Source of the DNA: Acidimicrobiaceae bacterium
Lineage (GTDB): Bacteria > Actinomycetota > Acidimicrobiia > Acidimicrobiales > Ilumatobacteraceae
Assembly: GCA_003154135.1 (NCBI GenBank)
Contig: PMCN01000222.1
Span: 1,886 to 14,919, forward strand
Length of the DNA stretch: 13,034 nucleotides
Direction: 5' to 3'
Part shown: in pieces, positions 1 through 8,532 of the stretch
How positions within the stretch are numbered: the first letter of the stretch is position 1
Layout of the letters: each line of letters begins with the position of its first letter
Position numbers and translations under genes: made by a program
Notes under the pieces: model-generated
What the model was told of the DNA's origin: nothing
What the model saw: only the letters and a program-made list of their open reading frames with translations
Database searches by the model: none

Positions 1-170
1 CCGGCTTCTGGGCAGAGATCCCGCCCCGCGCACGCCCGGCTTCTGGGCAGAGATCCCGCCAAATCGGGTTCTGGGAAGGATTCCTGACGGAATCCGTCTG
101 CGGCGCTTCCCGGAAAAGGTCGACCCGACGGATCGACTCGACCCGACGGATCGACTCCAACGCGCGGGGC
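1..170. repeat. Intergenic direct repeats and hairpin
   Basis: No gene is visible here. A 25-base unit (core TTCTGGGCAGAGATCCC) occurs identically at 1-25 and 36-60, and a diverged third copy begins near 64. An 18-base unit (CGACCCGACGGATCGACT) is repeated in tandem at 121-138 and 139-156. Between them GGATTCC (78-84) and GGAATCC (89-95) form a 7-bp stem with a 4-base loop. It is nested inside a weaker stem of about 9 bp, TCTGGGAAG/CTTCCCGGA. The region follows the stop of the minus-strand crotonase gene, so the stem could end that transcript, but no T-run follows it. The function of the repeats is unknown. Confidence 0.6.
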
Positions 171-959
171 TCACTCGGTGGTGCGGCCCGACCACGTGAA
201 GCGCGCCGGGCGGCGCTCGACGAAGGCCGCCACGCCCTCGGCGGGATCCGGGGCGGCTGCCACCTCGCGGGCCCACGACGCAGCCAGCTCGGCCGGCACC
301 GAGCCGTGGGCGAGCACGGCCGCCACCATCTCCTTCGTGCCGGCCTGGGTGAGCAACGACCGTTCGGCCAACGTGGCACACAGTGCGTCGAGTCGTGCCT
401 CGACGGTGGCTGCGTCGAGCAGCTCGTCGACGAGACCGATGCGCAACGCCTCGTCGGCGTCGATGAGGTCGCCGGTGTAGAGGAGCCGCTTGGCCGCCGG
501 GCCGAGCAGGTGCACCGCCCGCTCGAGCGACGCCGACGGATACACGATGCCGAGCTTCGCGGGCGTGATGCCGAACCGTGCCCCGGTGACCGCGAGGCGC
601 AGGTCGCAGTCGATGGCCAGCGCCGCGCCGCCGCCGATGCAGTCGCCCTGCACCACGGCGATGGTGGGCTTGGGCAGCGTGGCCAGCGCGTGCTCGGCGG
701 CCATGTTGACGTCCATGAACGACGGTGTGCCCGCCGGACGCTGTGCGAGCAGCTCGGTGATGTCGGCGCCGGCGCAGAAGTGATCGCCCTCACCGCGCAG
801 CACCACCACTCGCACGGCCGGGTCGTGGGCCAGGAGCCGCGCAGCCTCACCGAGCGCCACCCACATGTCGTACGTGACCGCGTTGCGCTTGGCGCTGCGA
901 TGGAGGGTGATCGTTCCCACGGCTCCATCGACGCTGACGCGCACGTCGGCTGCAACCAT
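171..959 (-). CDS. Enoyl-CoA hydratase/isomerase (crotonase) family protein
   Basis: This 262-residue protein has the crotonase fold, whose members act on acyl-CoA thioesters in the cytoplasm. The first oxyanion-hole motif (FCAGAD, about 61-66) and the second (CIGGGAA, about 107-113) are clear, and the length is normal for the family. The two glutamates that catalyse hydration in classical hydratases appear to be replaced: alanine lies in the GGGAALAID stretch, and PA replaces PE in GITPAKLG. The true reaction is therefore probably not classical 2-enoyl-CoA hydration. It could be an isomerase, hydrolase or lyase of the superfamily. The ATG shares one base with the TGA of the upstream hydrolase (TGATG), so translation is probably coupled. 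The family call is secure; the substrate is unknown. Confidence 0.88.
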   Translation of the reverse strand: MVAADVRVSVDGAVGTITLHRSAKRNAVTYDMWVALGEAARLLAHDPAVRVVVLRGEGDHFCAGADITELLAQRPAGTPSFMDVNMAAEHALATLPKPTIAVVQGDCIGGGAALAIDCDLRLAVTGARFGITPAKLGIVYPSASLERAVHLLGPAAKRLLYTGDLIDADEALRIGLVDELLDAATVEARLDALCATLAERSLLTQAGTKEMVAAVLAHGSVPAELAASWAREVAAAPDPAEGVAAFVERRPARFTWSGRTTE

Positions 960-1720
960 CAGCGGACCGTTGCCTCGAACTCGGCGAGCCGCGCGAGGAA
1001 GCGGGCCGGGTCGACGAGGTACGGGTAGTGACCCATGTCGGGCCACACCTCCACCGTCGCCGTCGGCACGAGGTGCGTGAGCCATGGCGCGTAGTCGTCG
1101 CCCGGGTCGATGCCGTGCAACGACAGGTAGGGCACCTTGATGGCGCCGGCCAGTGCAGCCACGGTGGCGTCGAGCTCTTCCGCCGACTGGTGCAGCACCG
1201 AGTGCCACGTGCCGAGCACGACGTCCTGGTCGGCGTCGCGCAGGGCCGAGATGCGCGCCGCCTCCGACGCGGGCAATGGGCCCACCATGCTGTCGAACAC
1301 CATGCCGATCGCGGTGCGGAACTCGTCGCGACTGCCGGTGAGCATCGGCTCGAGCTGCATCAGCCCGGCCTTGAACGCGGCAAGCCGCAGGGGCTGATCG
1401 ATGTTGACCACCCCGACGCACGGCGCGATCGCCGCAAACGCACTGGCCACGACGCCACCCAGCGAATGTCCCACGACGAGCGGGTCGACGAGACCGAGCA
1501 CCTGTGCGGTCTCGACCACGTCGCCGGCGTAGCTCAGCGGGTCGTAGGGATCGCTGTGGTCGCTGTCGCCGTGCCCGCGGAGGTCGACGGTCAGGACGAG
1601 GTGGCGCTCGGCCAACGGCTCGACCAGCGGGTGCCACGAGTGGCGGTTCTCCGTGATGCCGTGGATGAGCACGAGCGGGGGTGCGTCGTGATGGCCGACC
1701 AGGTGGTGCGCGAGCTGCAT
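959..1720 (-). CDS. Alpha/beta hydrolase
   Basis: A 253-residue alpha/beta-hydrolase-fold enzyme, probably a cytoplasmic esterase or thioesterase; the substrate cannot be read from the sequence. The HG oxyanion motif is at residues 20-21. The nucleophile elbow GHSLGG puts the catalytic Ser at 86. The likely acid is Asp205 or Asp208 in LHGIDPGDD, and the catalytic His is 231 in DMGHYPY. The chosen ATG lies 7 bases after TAGCCT, a TANNNT -10-like hexamer, with no Shine-Dalgarno sequence, which suggests a leaderless message. A longer reading of 279 residues is possible, but its extra N-terminus is not family-like. The gene is first in a two-gene operon with the crotonase protein, so the pair may act on one acyl or acyl-CoA compound (inference). 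Confidence 0.88.
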   Translation of the reverse strand: MQLAHHLVGHHDAPPLVLIHGITENRHSWHPLVEPLAERHLVLTVDLRGHGDSDHSDPYDPLSYAGDVVETAQVLGLVDPLVVGHSLGGVVASAFAAIAPCVGVVNIDQPLRLAAFKAGLMQLEPMLTGSRDEFRTAIGMVFDSMVGPLPASEAARISALRDADQDVVLGTWHSVLHQSAEELDATVAALAGAIKVPYLSLHGIDPGDDYAPWLTHLVPTATVEVWPDMGHYPYLVDPARFLARLAEFEATVR

Positions 1721-1727
1721 GGGTCGC

Positions 1728-1733
1728 AGGCTA
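1728..1733 (-). promoter_or_regulatory. Putative -10 element of the hydrolase/crotonase operon
   Basis: TAGCCT on the minus strand matches the actinobacterial TANNNT pattern and ends 7 bases before the hydrolase ATG. That would place the transcript start at or next to the start codon. No convincing -35 element is seen. Confidence 0.45.
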
Positions 1734-1757
1734 CGCGCGGACCACTCGCGGCACCGA

Positions 1758-1832
1758 ACGGCAACACCAACCGGCTGCACCGCCCGGCCACACGACACGG
1801 CAACACCGCCCGGCTACACGACTAGGCTGCAC
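1758..1832. repeat. Degenerate direct repeats upstream of the lipoprotein gene
   Basis: ACGGCAACACC occurs at 1758-1768 and 1797-1807. CGCCCGGC(C/T)ACACGAC occurs at 1781-1796 and 1807-1822. GGCTGCAC occurs at 1773-1780 and 1825-1832. The block lies between two divergent genes and looks like an imperfect tandem duplication. It might hold regulatory sites, but that is not shown. Confidence 0.5.
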
Positions 1833-1855
1833 GGACCCCCCAACGACCAGAGGAG
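1823..1855 (+). promoter_or_regulatory. Promoter -10 and ribosome binding site of the lipoprotein gene
   Basis: TAGGCT at 1823-1828 fits TANNNT. AGAGGAG at 1849-1855 is a strong Shine-Dalgarno sequence 5 bases before the ATG at 1861. This gene therefore appears to have a conventional leader, unlike several neighbours. Confidence 0.5.
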
Positions 1856-1860
1856 TCACC

Positions 1861-2448
1861 ATGCAGCGAATCGCCACAGCCATCGCCGGAGTGGTCGTCG
1901 CCGCGACGCTGTTCGCCGCGTGCGGCAGCGATGCCAAGACGGCCGCCCCCACCACGAAGGCACCCGCCGCGACCACCGGGGCCACGACCGGCGCGACGAC
2001 CGGCGCCACGACCGCGATGACCACCGGCGACACGACCACCGGTGACCCCGCCGCCACCACCCCGGCGACCGATGGGTCGGCCACGGATCCCACCACGCCC
2101 AACACGGCGCCTGGTGCGGGCACCGACTTCTGCAAGTTCCAGGACGAGCTGAACAAGACCGACACCCCGCTCGACGCCGCCAACCCCGTGCCGGCCGATG
2201 TGCAGAAGTGGTTCACCACCACGCTGAAGGACGCGCTGGCCAAGATGGCCCAGCTCGCCCCCGCCAACCTGAAGGGCGACGTCGCCACGCTCACCGAAGG
2301 CTTCGGCAAGATCGGTGAGCTGCTCGCCAAGGACGGCTGGGACCCGACCAAGGCGTTCGCCGACCCTGCGTTCGCCGACATCGCCAACAGCGACACCTAC
2401 AACACCGCGTCGACCAACCTCGACACGTACTGCGGCATCGGGTCCTGA
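1861..2448 (+). CDS. Small Thr-rich lipoprotein of unknown function
   Basis: A 195-residue secreted protein. A hydrophobic signal segment (residues 3-20) ends in the lipobox LFAAC, which makes Cys21 the lipid-anchored residue at the outer face of the membrane. Residues 27-85 are a Thr/Ala/Gly/Pro-rich linker, partly encoded by 12-base tandem repeats. A compact domain of about 105 residues (89-195) follows. It is rich in helix-forming residues and has just two cysteines, Cys91 near its start and Cys191 near its end, which could form a disulfide that closes the domain. I do not recognise the domain family. The start is well supported by AGAGGAG 5 bases upstream. The stop codon falls inside the first of four short direct repeats. 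Confidence 0.82.
   Translation: MQRIATAIAGVVVAATLFAACGSDAKTAAPTTKAPAATTGATTGATTGATTAMTTGDTTTGDPAATTPATDGSATDPTTPNTAPGAGTDFCKFQDELNKTDTPLDAANPVPADVQKWFTTTLKDALAKMAQLAPANLKGDVATLTEGFGKIGELLAKDGWDPTKAFADPAFADIANSDTYNTASTNLDTYCGIGS
1969..2040 (+). repeat. 12-base tandem repeats encoding a Thr-rich linker
   Basis: About six 12-base units of the type GCSACGACCGGC run in frame within the lipoprotein gene and encode the repeated residues ATTG. Copies diverge towards the 3' end. Such repeats may change linker length by slippage between strains. Confidence 0.7.
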
Positions 2449-2506
2449 ACGACGCGGGTCCTGAACGACGCGTGACCTGAACGACGCGGGCCTGAACGAC
2501 GTGTGA
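2444..2506 (+). repeat. Four direct repeats spanning the lipoprotein stop codon
   Basis: CCTGAACGACG begins at 2444, 2460, 2476 and 2491, giving units of 16, 16, 15 and 16 bases. The first copy contains the TGA stop of the lipoprotein gene. The array ends just before the promoter and palindrome of the aminotransferase operon. It could be a slippage product or a set of binding sites. Confidence 0.75.
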
Positions 2507-2509
2507 TGC

Positions 2510-2515
2510 TACGAT
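2510..2515 (+). promoter_or_regulatory. Putative -10 element of the aminotransferase operon
   Basis: TACGAT matches TANNNT. A start site about 7 bases downstream would fall inside the 13-5-13 palindrome, so a protein bound there would block initiation. No clear -35 element is seen. Confidence 0.35.
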
Positions 2516-2542
2516 TCTCGTACCAGATCGGTACGAGAATCG
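2512..2542. promoter_or_regulatory. Perfect 13-bp inverted repeat, candidate operator
   Basis: CGATTCTCGTACC (2512-2524) and its exact reverse complement GGTACGAGAATCG (2530-2542) flank a 5-base spacer, AGATC. The palindrome overlaps the likely -10 and the GGAG ribosome binding site of the aminotransferase gene. AsnC/Lrp regulators bind palindromes near the genes they control, and one is encoded in the same operon, so autoregulation is the simplest reading (inference). An RNA hairpin is a less likely alternative, because the predicted transcript start lies inside the repeat. Confidence 0.6.
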
Positions 2543-2551
2543 GAGCATTCG

Positions 2552-3925
2552 GTGACACAACTCTCCGATGACGCCCAGCGTCATCTCTGGATGCACTTCA
2601 CACCGCTCACCGCCTCGGGCGGGCCGGAGGTGCCGGTCATCACGCGCGGCGAAGGCTGCTACGTGTGGGACCAGCACGGCAAGCGCTACCTCGACGGGCT
2701 GTCGGGGCTGTTCACCGTGCAGGCCGGGCACGGACGCGCCGAGCTCGCCGAAGCCGCGGCGCGTCAGGCCGCCCAGCTCGCCTACTTCCCCGTCTGGTCG
2801 TTCGCCCACGAACCGGCCATCACCCTCGCCACGCGTCTGGCGCACCTCGCTCCCGGCGACCTCAACCGGGTGTTCTTCACCCCCACTGGCGGCGACGCGG
2901 TCGAGACGGCCATCAAGCTGTCACGCCAGTACTTCAAGCTCCGCGGCCAGCACAGCCGGACCAAGGTGATCTCGCGGTACCTCGCCTACCACGGCACCTC
3001 GGTGGGTGCACTGAGCCTGACGGGAGTGCCCGCCATCAAGACTCCGTTCGAGCCGCTGATGCCGGGCGCCGTGAAGGTGCAGACGCCCTACCGCTACCGC
3101 TGCCACGACTGCATGCACCTCGACGCGTGCACCCTGCGCTGCGCCGACGACCTGGCACTGCGCATCGAGATGGAGGGCCCCGACTCCGTGGCCGCGGTGT
3201 TCATGGAGCCGGTGCAGAACACGGGCGGTGCGTTCACACCACCGGAGGGCTACTGGGCCCGTGTACGCGAGATCTGCGACCACTACGGCGTGCTGCTGGT
3301 GAGCGACGAGGTCATCTCCGCCTTCGGCCGCTTCGGGCACATGTTCGGCAGTCTGCGCTACGGCTACCAGCCCGACATGATCACCTTCGCCAAGGGCGTC
3401 ACCAGTGGCTACTCGCCGCTCGGGGGCGTGATGATCAGCGACCGCGTCGCCGAGCCGTTCCTCGAGCACACCACCGCCTTCCTGCAGGGCCAGACCTTCG
3501 GCGCCCACCCGGTGTCGTGCGCAGTCGCCAACGCGAACCTCGACCTGTTCGAGCGCGACGACCTCTGCGGCCGCGTGCTCGCCAACGAGGGCCGCTTCAA
3601 GCAGCTCATCGAAGGCCTGCGCGACATCCCCATCGTGGGTGACGTGCGTGGCGACGGCTACTTCCTCGCCATCGAGCTGGTGTCCGACCAGGCAACACGC
3701 GGGCTGTTCACCGACGCCGAGGCCGAGTGGCTGCTGCGCGGCTTCCTCTCCCCGCGTCTCTACGACGCCGGCCTCATCTGCCGCGCCGACGACCGCGGCG
3801 AACCGGTCATCACGTTGTCGCCGCCGCTCATCGCCGGCGAGGACGAGTTCGTGTTCATCGAGCAGACGCTGCGCACCGCACTCACCGCGGCCAGCGACGA
3901 GTTCACGCGGAGGGCCGCACGATGA
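2552..3925 (+). CDS. Class III PLP-dependent aminotransferase
   Basis: A 457-residue fold-type I aminotransferase of the omega-amino-acid/diamine group, with a full-length domain. Visible features are the phosphate-binding TGG (112-114), SDEVISAFGR with Asp252 contacting the PLP ring nitrogen, and FAKGVTSGYSPLGG with Lys281 forming the Schiff base. It would move an amino group from an amine such as putrescine or another omega-amine to an oxoacid in the cytoplasm. From memory, similar aminotransferase/Lrp pairs in Streptomyces are linked to putrescine use, but the substrate here is inferred. An unusual Cys-rich stretch at 184-197 (C-x2-C-x5-C-x3-C) could bind metal. The start is a GTG with GGAG (2542-2545) 6 bases upstream. 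The stop overlaps the ATG of the AsnC regulator (ATGA). Confidence 0.9.
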   Translation: MTQLSDDAQRHLWMHFTPLTASGGPEVPVITRGEGCYVWDQHGKRYLDGLSGLFTVQAGHGRAELAEAAARQAAQLAYFPVWSFAHEPAITLATRLAHLAPGDLNRVFFTPTGGDAVETAIKLSRQYFKLRGQHSRTKVISRYLAYHGTSVGALSLTGVPAIKTPFEPLMPGAVKVQTPYRYRCHDCMHLDACTLRCADDLALRIEMEGPDSVAAVFMEPVQNTGGAFTPPEGYWARVREICDHYGVLLVSDEVISAFGRFGHMFGSLRYGYQPDMITFAKGVTSGYSPLGGVMISDRVAEPFLEHTTAFLQGQTFGAHPVSCAVANANLDLFERDDLCGRVLANEGRFKQLIEGLRDIPIVGDVRGDGYFLAIELVSDQATRGLFTDAEAEWLLRGFLSPRLYDAGLICRADDRGEPVITLSPPLIAGEDEFVFIEQTLRTALTAASDEFTRRAAR

Positions 3926-4380
3926 CCAGTCGCAGCACTCCGCTCGACGACACCGATCGAGCCATCATCGAGCTGCTCCAGGCCGACGGTCGCATGCCGT
4001 TCACCAGGGTCGCCGCGGAGGTGGGGCTCAGCGAGGGCGCCATCCGCCAGAGGGTGCAGCGCCTCACCGACGCCGGGGTGATGCAGATCGTCGCGGTCAC
4101 CGACCCGATGTCGCTCGGTGTGCGACGGGTGGCGATGATCGGTGCGCGCGTGAGCGGTGATGCGGAGATCACCGCGCTCGCCCTGGGCGCGCTCGACGAG
4201 GTGGAGTACCTCGTGGCGACGGCAGGCAGGTACGACCTGATGTTCGAGGTGACGACCGACGACGACGCCCACCTACTGCAGTTGTTGTCGACGCTGCGCA
4301 GCCGACCCGACATCGTGGAGGCGGAGGCGTTCGTGTGCCTGAAGCTGTTCAAACAGACCTTCAGCTGGGGTGCGCGGTGA
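3922..4380 (+). CDS. Lrp/AsnC family transcriptional regulator
   Basis: A 152-residue DNA-binding regulator. The N-terminal winged helix-turn-helix spans about residues 8-56 (LDDTDRAIIELLQADGR followed by LSEGAIRQRVQRL). The RAM ligand-sensing and oligomerisation domain covers about 66-140 and includes the AGRYDLMFEV motif. Members sense amino acids or related compounds and usually control nearby metabolic genes. The ATG overlaps the aminotransferase stop by 4 bases, so the two are co-translated. The palindrome at 2512-2542 is its likely target, and the aminotransferase substrate or product its likely effector (inference). Confidence 0.92.
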   Translation: MTSRSTPLDDTDRAIIELLQADGRMPFTRVAAEVGLSEGAIRQRVQRLTDAGVMQIVAVTDPMSLGVRRVAMIGARVSGDAEITALALGALDEVEYLVATAGRYDLMFEVTTDDDAHLLQLLSTLRSRPDIVEAEAFVCLKLFKQTFSWGAR

Positions 4381-4403
4381 GCTTCGCCCGGCATGATGGA
4401 GCC

Positions 4404-5347
<944 letters not shown>

Positions 5348-5351
<4 letters not shown>

Positions 5352-7327
5352 GACGACTTGCCGGCCTCGCCGCAGCCTTCATGCTCCTCGCCGCCTGCTC
5401 GGGCAGCGACCACGCGGCCACGGCCGGCGCCAGCACCACGTCGGGCTCGAGCCCGACAGCGAGCACCACCGGCCCGGCCACCAGCCCGGCCACCACGCTG
5501 CCGGCCACCACCAGCACCGTGCCGGCGCCGAAGTACGCGGCCACCATCGACGAACTGCTGCACCTCGGCCGACCCATCGTGCTGGCCCACACGGGCGGCG
5601 AGGACAACTTCCCCGCGAGCACGATGTTCGCCTTCGGCGAGAGCGTGAAGGCCGGGGTCGACATGCTCGATCTCAACGTGCTGCTGTCGAAGGACGGCGT
5701 GCTGATGGTGCAGCACGACGAGACCGTCGACGGCAGCACCGAAGGGGCGGGCAACGTCGGCGACCTCACCGCCGCGCAGTTGCAGGCGCTCGACGACGCC
5801 TACTGGTTCACCGACGCGTGCACGTGCCACGACCGATCGGTGCTCGAGTACATCTACCGGGGCATACGCACCGGGGCCAAGCCCGCGCCCGAGGGCTACA
5901 CCGCCGACGACTTCGCGATGCCCACGCTTGCACAGCTCATCCAGCGCTTCCCCGACATACCGCTGAACATCGAGATCAAGGGGATGGGCGCTCCCGCCCG
6001 CGCTGCGGCGGATGCGTTGGCCAAGATGTTGCACGACACCGGCCGGGCGAAGGACACCGTGGTGGCGTCGTTCCAGGACGACATCGTCAGCTACTTCCAC
6101 CAGATCGCGCCCGACATCGAGGAGTCGCCGGGCCTCACCGTGCTCACCGACTACGTGTTGAAGGACACGCCGGTGCCCGACGGGATGCGCATCCTGCAGC
6201 TGCCGCCGGAGTACTCGGGGGTCAAGGTCATCACACCCGAGCTGATGGCCCGGGCGAACGCCGACGGCAACCCCGTCTGGGTGTGGCCGAACAACCGTGC
6301 GCTCGAGCGGCAGGCCTCGTACGAGGACTTCCTCGCACAGGGCATCGCCGGGCTCAACATCAACTTCCCCGCGCAGGGCGTTGCCGCGGTGGGTCGGTAC
6401 CTCCAGGCGACCGCGGTGCCCGCCGCCGCCTCGGCAGGGTGCGACAGCGAAGCGCCCGCCGCGCCTGGCACACACGACGGCACCTTCGGCGGCACTGCGT
6501 CGCCCGGCACGTTCACCGAGTACATCCCGCCGGCCTACGACGGCGCCACACCCCTGCCGCTCGTGCTCGCCCTCCACGGCTGGTCGCAGCCACCGCAGCT
6601 ACTGGCGACCGAGGCGAACCTTCCGGCCATGAGCTCGCGCTTCGGATTCGTCGCCGTGACGCCAGACATCACGCGACCCGTGCCGTGGTGGGACACATCG
6701 CTCGATGGGCACGACGTGGCCGCGCTCACCGGCCTGCTCGACCAGTTGCTCGCCTCGCGGTGCATCGACACCAACCGCGTGTACGTGACCGGCATGTCGA
6801 TCGGGGCGATGATGACCTCCACGCTGGCGTGCGCGCTCAGCGGTCGCATCGCGGCGGTGGCGCCCGTGGCCGGAGTCCGTGACCCGACGGGCTGCACCAC
6901 CACGCGCCCCGTGCCGCTGGTCGCCTTCCACGGCACGGCCGACCCGTACCTGTCGTACAACGGCGGCTACGGGCCTCAGGCCGCGGCGCTGCCCACCCCC
7001 GACGGCAAGGGCACCTTGGGCGACACCGGCATCGCCGATCCGCAGGACGCGGCGCCGGTGCCCGAGCGCGTGGCGGCGTGGGCAGCGCGCAACGGCTGCA
7101 CCGGCCAGCAGGCCACCTCCGACCGCACCGCTGACGTGGTGGTGACCGACTGGGTGGGGTGCGAGACCGGCGCCACCCGCCTCTACACGGTGAACGACGG
7201 CGGCCACAGCTGGCCCGGCAGCGCGTTCGACGCGACCATCGGCAACATCGTCGGCCACACCACCACCACCATCGACGCCACGGCCATCATGTGGCAGTTC
7301 TTCGTGATGCACCCGCTCACGCACTGA
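5348..7327 (+). CDS. Lipoprotein: GDPD-like domain fused to PHB-depolymerase-like esterase
   Basis: A 659-residue exported, lipid-anchored protein. The signal peptide ends at the lipobox LLAAC (Cys17) and a Ser/Thr/Pro linker (18-60) follows. Domain 1 (about 66-355) is glycerophosphodiester phosphodiesterase-like: AHTGGED (80-86), GVDMLDLNVLLSKDG (103-117), QHDETVD (122-128) and IEIK (208-211). Its metal-binding positions differ from classical enzymes, with D-x-N at 108-110 in place of E-x-D. Domain 2 (about 370-659) is an LpqC/PHB-depolymerase-like serine esterase. LALHGW marks the oxyanion region, Ser484 lies in GMSIG, Asp532 in FHGTADP and His620 in DGGHSW, a complete triad. Both domains would act outside the cell, perhaps on phosphodiesters or polyesters. 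The ATG overlaps the psuG stop (ATGA). The 3' end overlaps the convergent SRPBCC gene by 11 bases. Confidence 0.88.
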
Positions 7328-7775
7328 GCGCAGCAGCCACCTTGTCGAGCGTCTGCTCCATGTTTGCGGTGTTGTGCGACGGGCGGTCGTGCACGCCGAG
7401 CGCGAGACCGGTGAGCTTGGCGATGACTGCGTTGCGGTGGTCGTCCCAGTAGTGGGTCATCCTGGTGCCGCCATCGGCAGGCTCGAGCAGGAAGCCCCAC
7501 CGGGCCACCTTGAACCCGGCCGCCTTCACGTCGAACGCGAACTCCTGGCCGGGCTGGGCGGTGACCACTGTCGACAGGGTCTTCCACTTCTTCTTGCCCA
7601 GGCGGTTGGTGCCCTCGAACGCCGCGCCGACCGCAGGACCAGTGGCACCCTTCACCCACTTGCCGCCGGTGTTCTCGGGCGAGAACTCGCCCATGCGAGG
7701 CAGGTCGCTGACGAGCGCGTACACCTGCTCGGGCGACGCGGTGACGACCTTGGACACTTCGACCTGGTGGCTCAT
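7317..7775 (-). CDS. SRPBCC family (polyketide cyclase/dehydrase-like) protein
   Basis: A 152-residue protein with the START-like SRPBCC fold, a hydrophobic-ligand cavity found in many actinobacterial proteins of unknown role. Typical features are the opening strand VEVSKVVTASPEQVYALVSDLPRMGEF, written here only to mark residues 5-31, the SPENTGGKW motif (32-40), FEGTNR (53-58) and a long C-terminal helix (about 120-150). It begins 4 bases after the cofE stop, so it is the last gene of the hydrolase-cofE-SRPBCC operon. The ligand is unknown. It could bind or present a lipid or aromatic compound, but nothing in the sequence settles this. Confidence 0.85.
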   Translation of the reverse strand: MSHQVEVSKVVTASPEQVYALVSDLPRMGEFSPENTGGKWVKGATGPAVGAAFEGTNRLGKKKWKTLSTVVTAQPGQEFAFDVKAAGFKVARWGFLLEPADGGTRMTHYWDDHRNAVIAKLTGLALGVHDRPSHNTANMEQTLDKVAAALSA

Positions 7776-7779
7776 GCGG

Positions 7780-8532
7780 CTATCTGAACAGATCGCGGCT
7801 CTGGTCGCGCAGCACGGGCGCAATGGTGGCCTCGTCGTCGCGTTCCCATGCGTACCCACGAATGACAGCGACCGGCACTCGCGACAGGTTGCCCTTCACC
7901 AGTTCGGCCGCGCCTGCCAGCTCGTCGGCGGTGCAGAGCGCTTGCACCTTGAACTCGTGCCCATGAGGGTCGACCTGTCCGATGTAGCTGAGGATGGGCT
8001 GCATGCCGGCGATGCCGATGGCGATGTCGGTCTGCCCTTCACGCCACGCACGACCGAACGTGTCGCTGACGATGACCGCAGCGTCGACGCCCGCGTCGAC
8101 GAAGCCGGCGCGGATGATGCGCGCCGACGCGTCGGGGTCGACCGGCAGGAGCACGGCCCGGCCATGCGCACCGCTCGACGACTGATCGACACCGCTGTTC
8201 GCGCACACGAAGCCATGGTGCGTCTCGGTGATGAGGATGGGTCCGAGCTGGCGCACGATGCGCTTGGCCTCGCGCAGCACGATCTCGGTGACTGCGGGGT
8301 CCTTGTCCCACGTGGTCGACCACTCGATGGCGAACGGCGACGGCTCGATGTCGGCGAGCTCGATCGTGCGCCCCTCGGCCTTCGAGACGATCTTGGAGGT
8401 GACCACCACCACGTCGCCGTCGGCCAAGGGCGAACCCGACGTGACGGCGGCCGCGATGATGGCGGTGGCGAGGTCGGTGCCCTCCAGGATCTCGGGGAGA
8501 CCGGCGACACCGAAGATCTGCAGCGCGCTCAC
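7780..8532 (-). CDS. cofE: Coenzyme F420-0:L-glutamate ligase
   Basis: A 250-residue enzyme of the CofE/FbiB-N family. It uses GTP and metal ions to add gamma-linked glutamates to coenzyme F420-0 in the cytoplasm. Characteristic segments are VVTSKIVSKAEGR (43-55), HGFVCANSGVD (106-116) and SDTFGRAWREGQTDIAIG (156-173). It is a stand-alone ligase, without the C-terminal FMN/nitroreductase domain that mycobacterial FbiB carries. The start is a GTG that overlaps the TGA of the upstream hydrolase by 4 bases (GTGA), so the two are translationally coupled. No other F420 synthesis gene lies in the window, but the enzyme implies that the organism makes F420. Confidence 0.93.
   Translation of the reverse strand: MSALQIFGVAGLPEILEGTDLATAIIAAAVTSGSPLADGDVVVVTSKIVSKAEGRTIELADIEPSPFAIEWSTTWDKDPAVTEIVLREAKRIVRQLGPILITETHHGFVCANSGVDQSSSGAHGRAVLLPVDPDASARIIRAGFVDAGVDAAVIVSDTFGRAWREGQTDIAIGIAGMQPILSYIGQVDPHGHEFKVQALCTADELAGAAELVKGNLSRVPVAVIRGYAWERDDEATIAPVLRDQSRDLFR

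Noticed and set aside
1..60. Possible CRISPR array from two identical 25-base repeats
   Set aside because: Only two full copies, with a gap of about 10 bases, far shorter than a CRISPR spacer, and no cas genes nearby.
1681..1860. N-terminal extension of the lipoprotein frame back to 1681
   Set aside because: The extension is repetitive and would bury the signal peptide. The ATG at 1861 has a strong ribosome binding site and a textbook lipobox.
2512..2542. Palindrome read as an intrinsic terminator of the lipoprotein gene
   Set aside because: No T-run follows the stem, and the element overlaps the next gene's promoter and ribosome binding site. A terminator role is not excluded but is less likely than an operator.
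2665..3642. Alternative plus-strand frame within the aminotransferase gene
   Set aside because: Arg/Pro-rich product without motifs; the aminotransferase frame holds all catalytic residues.
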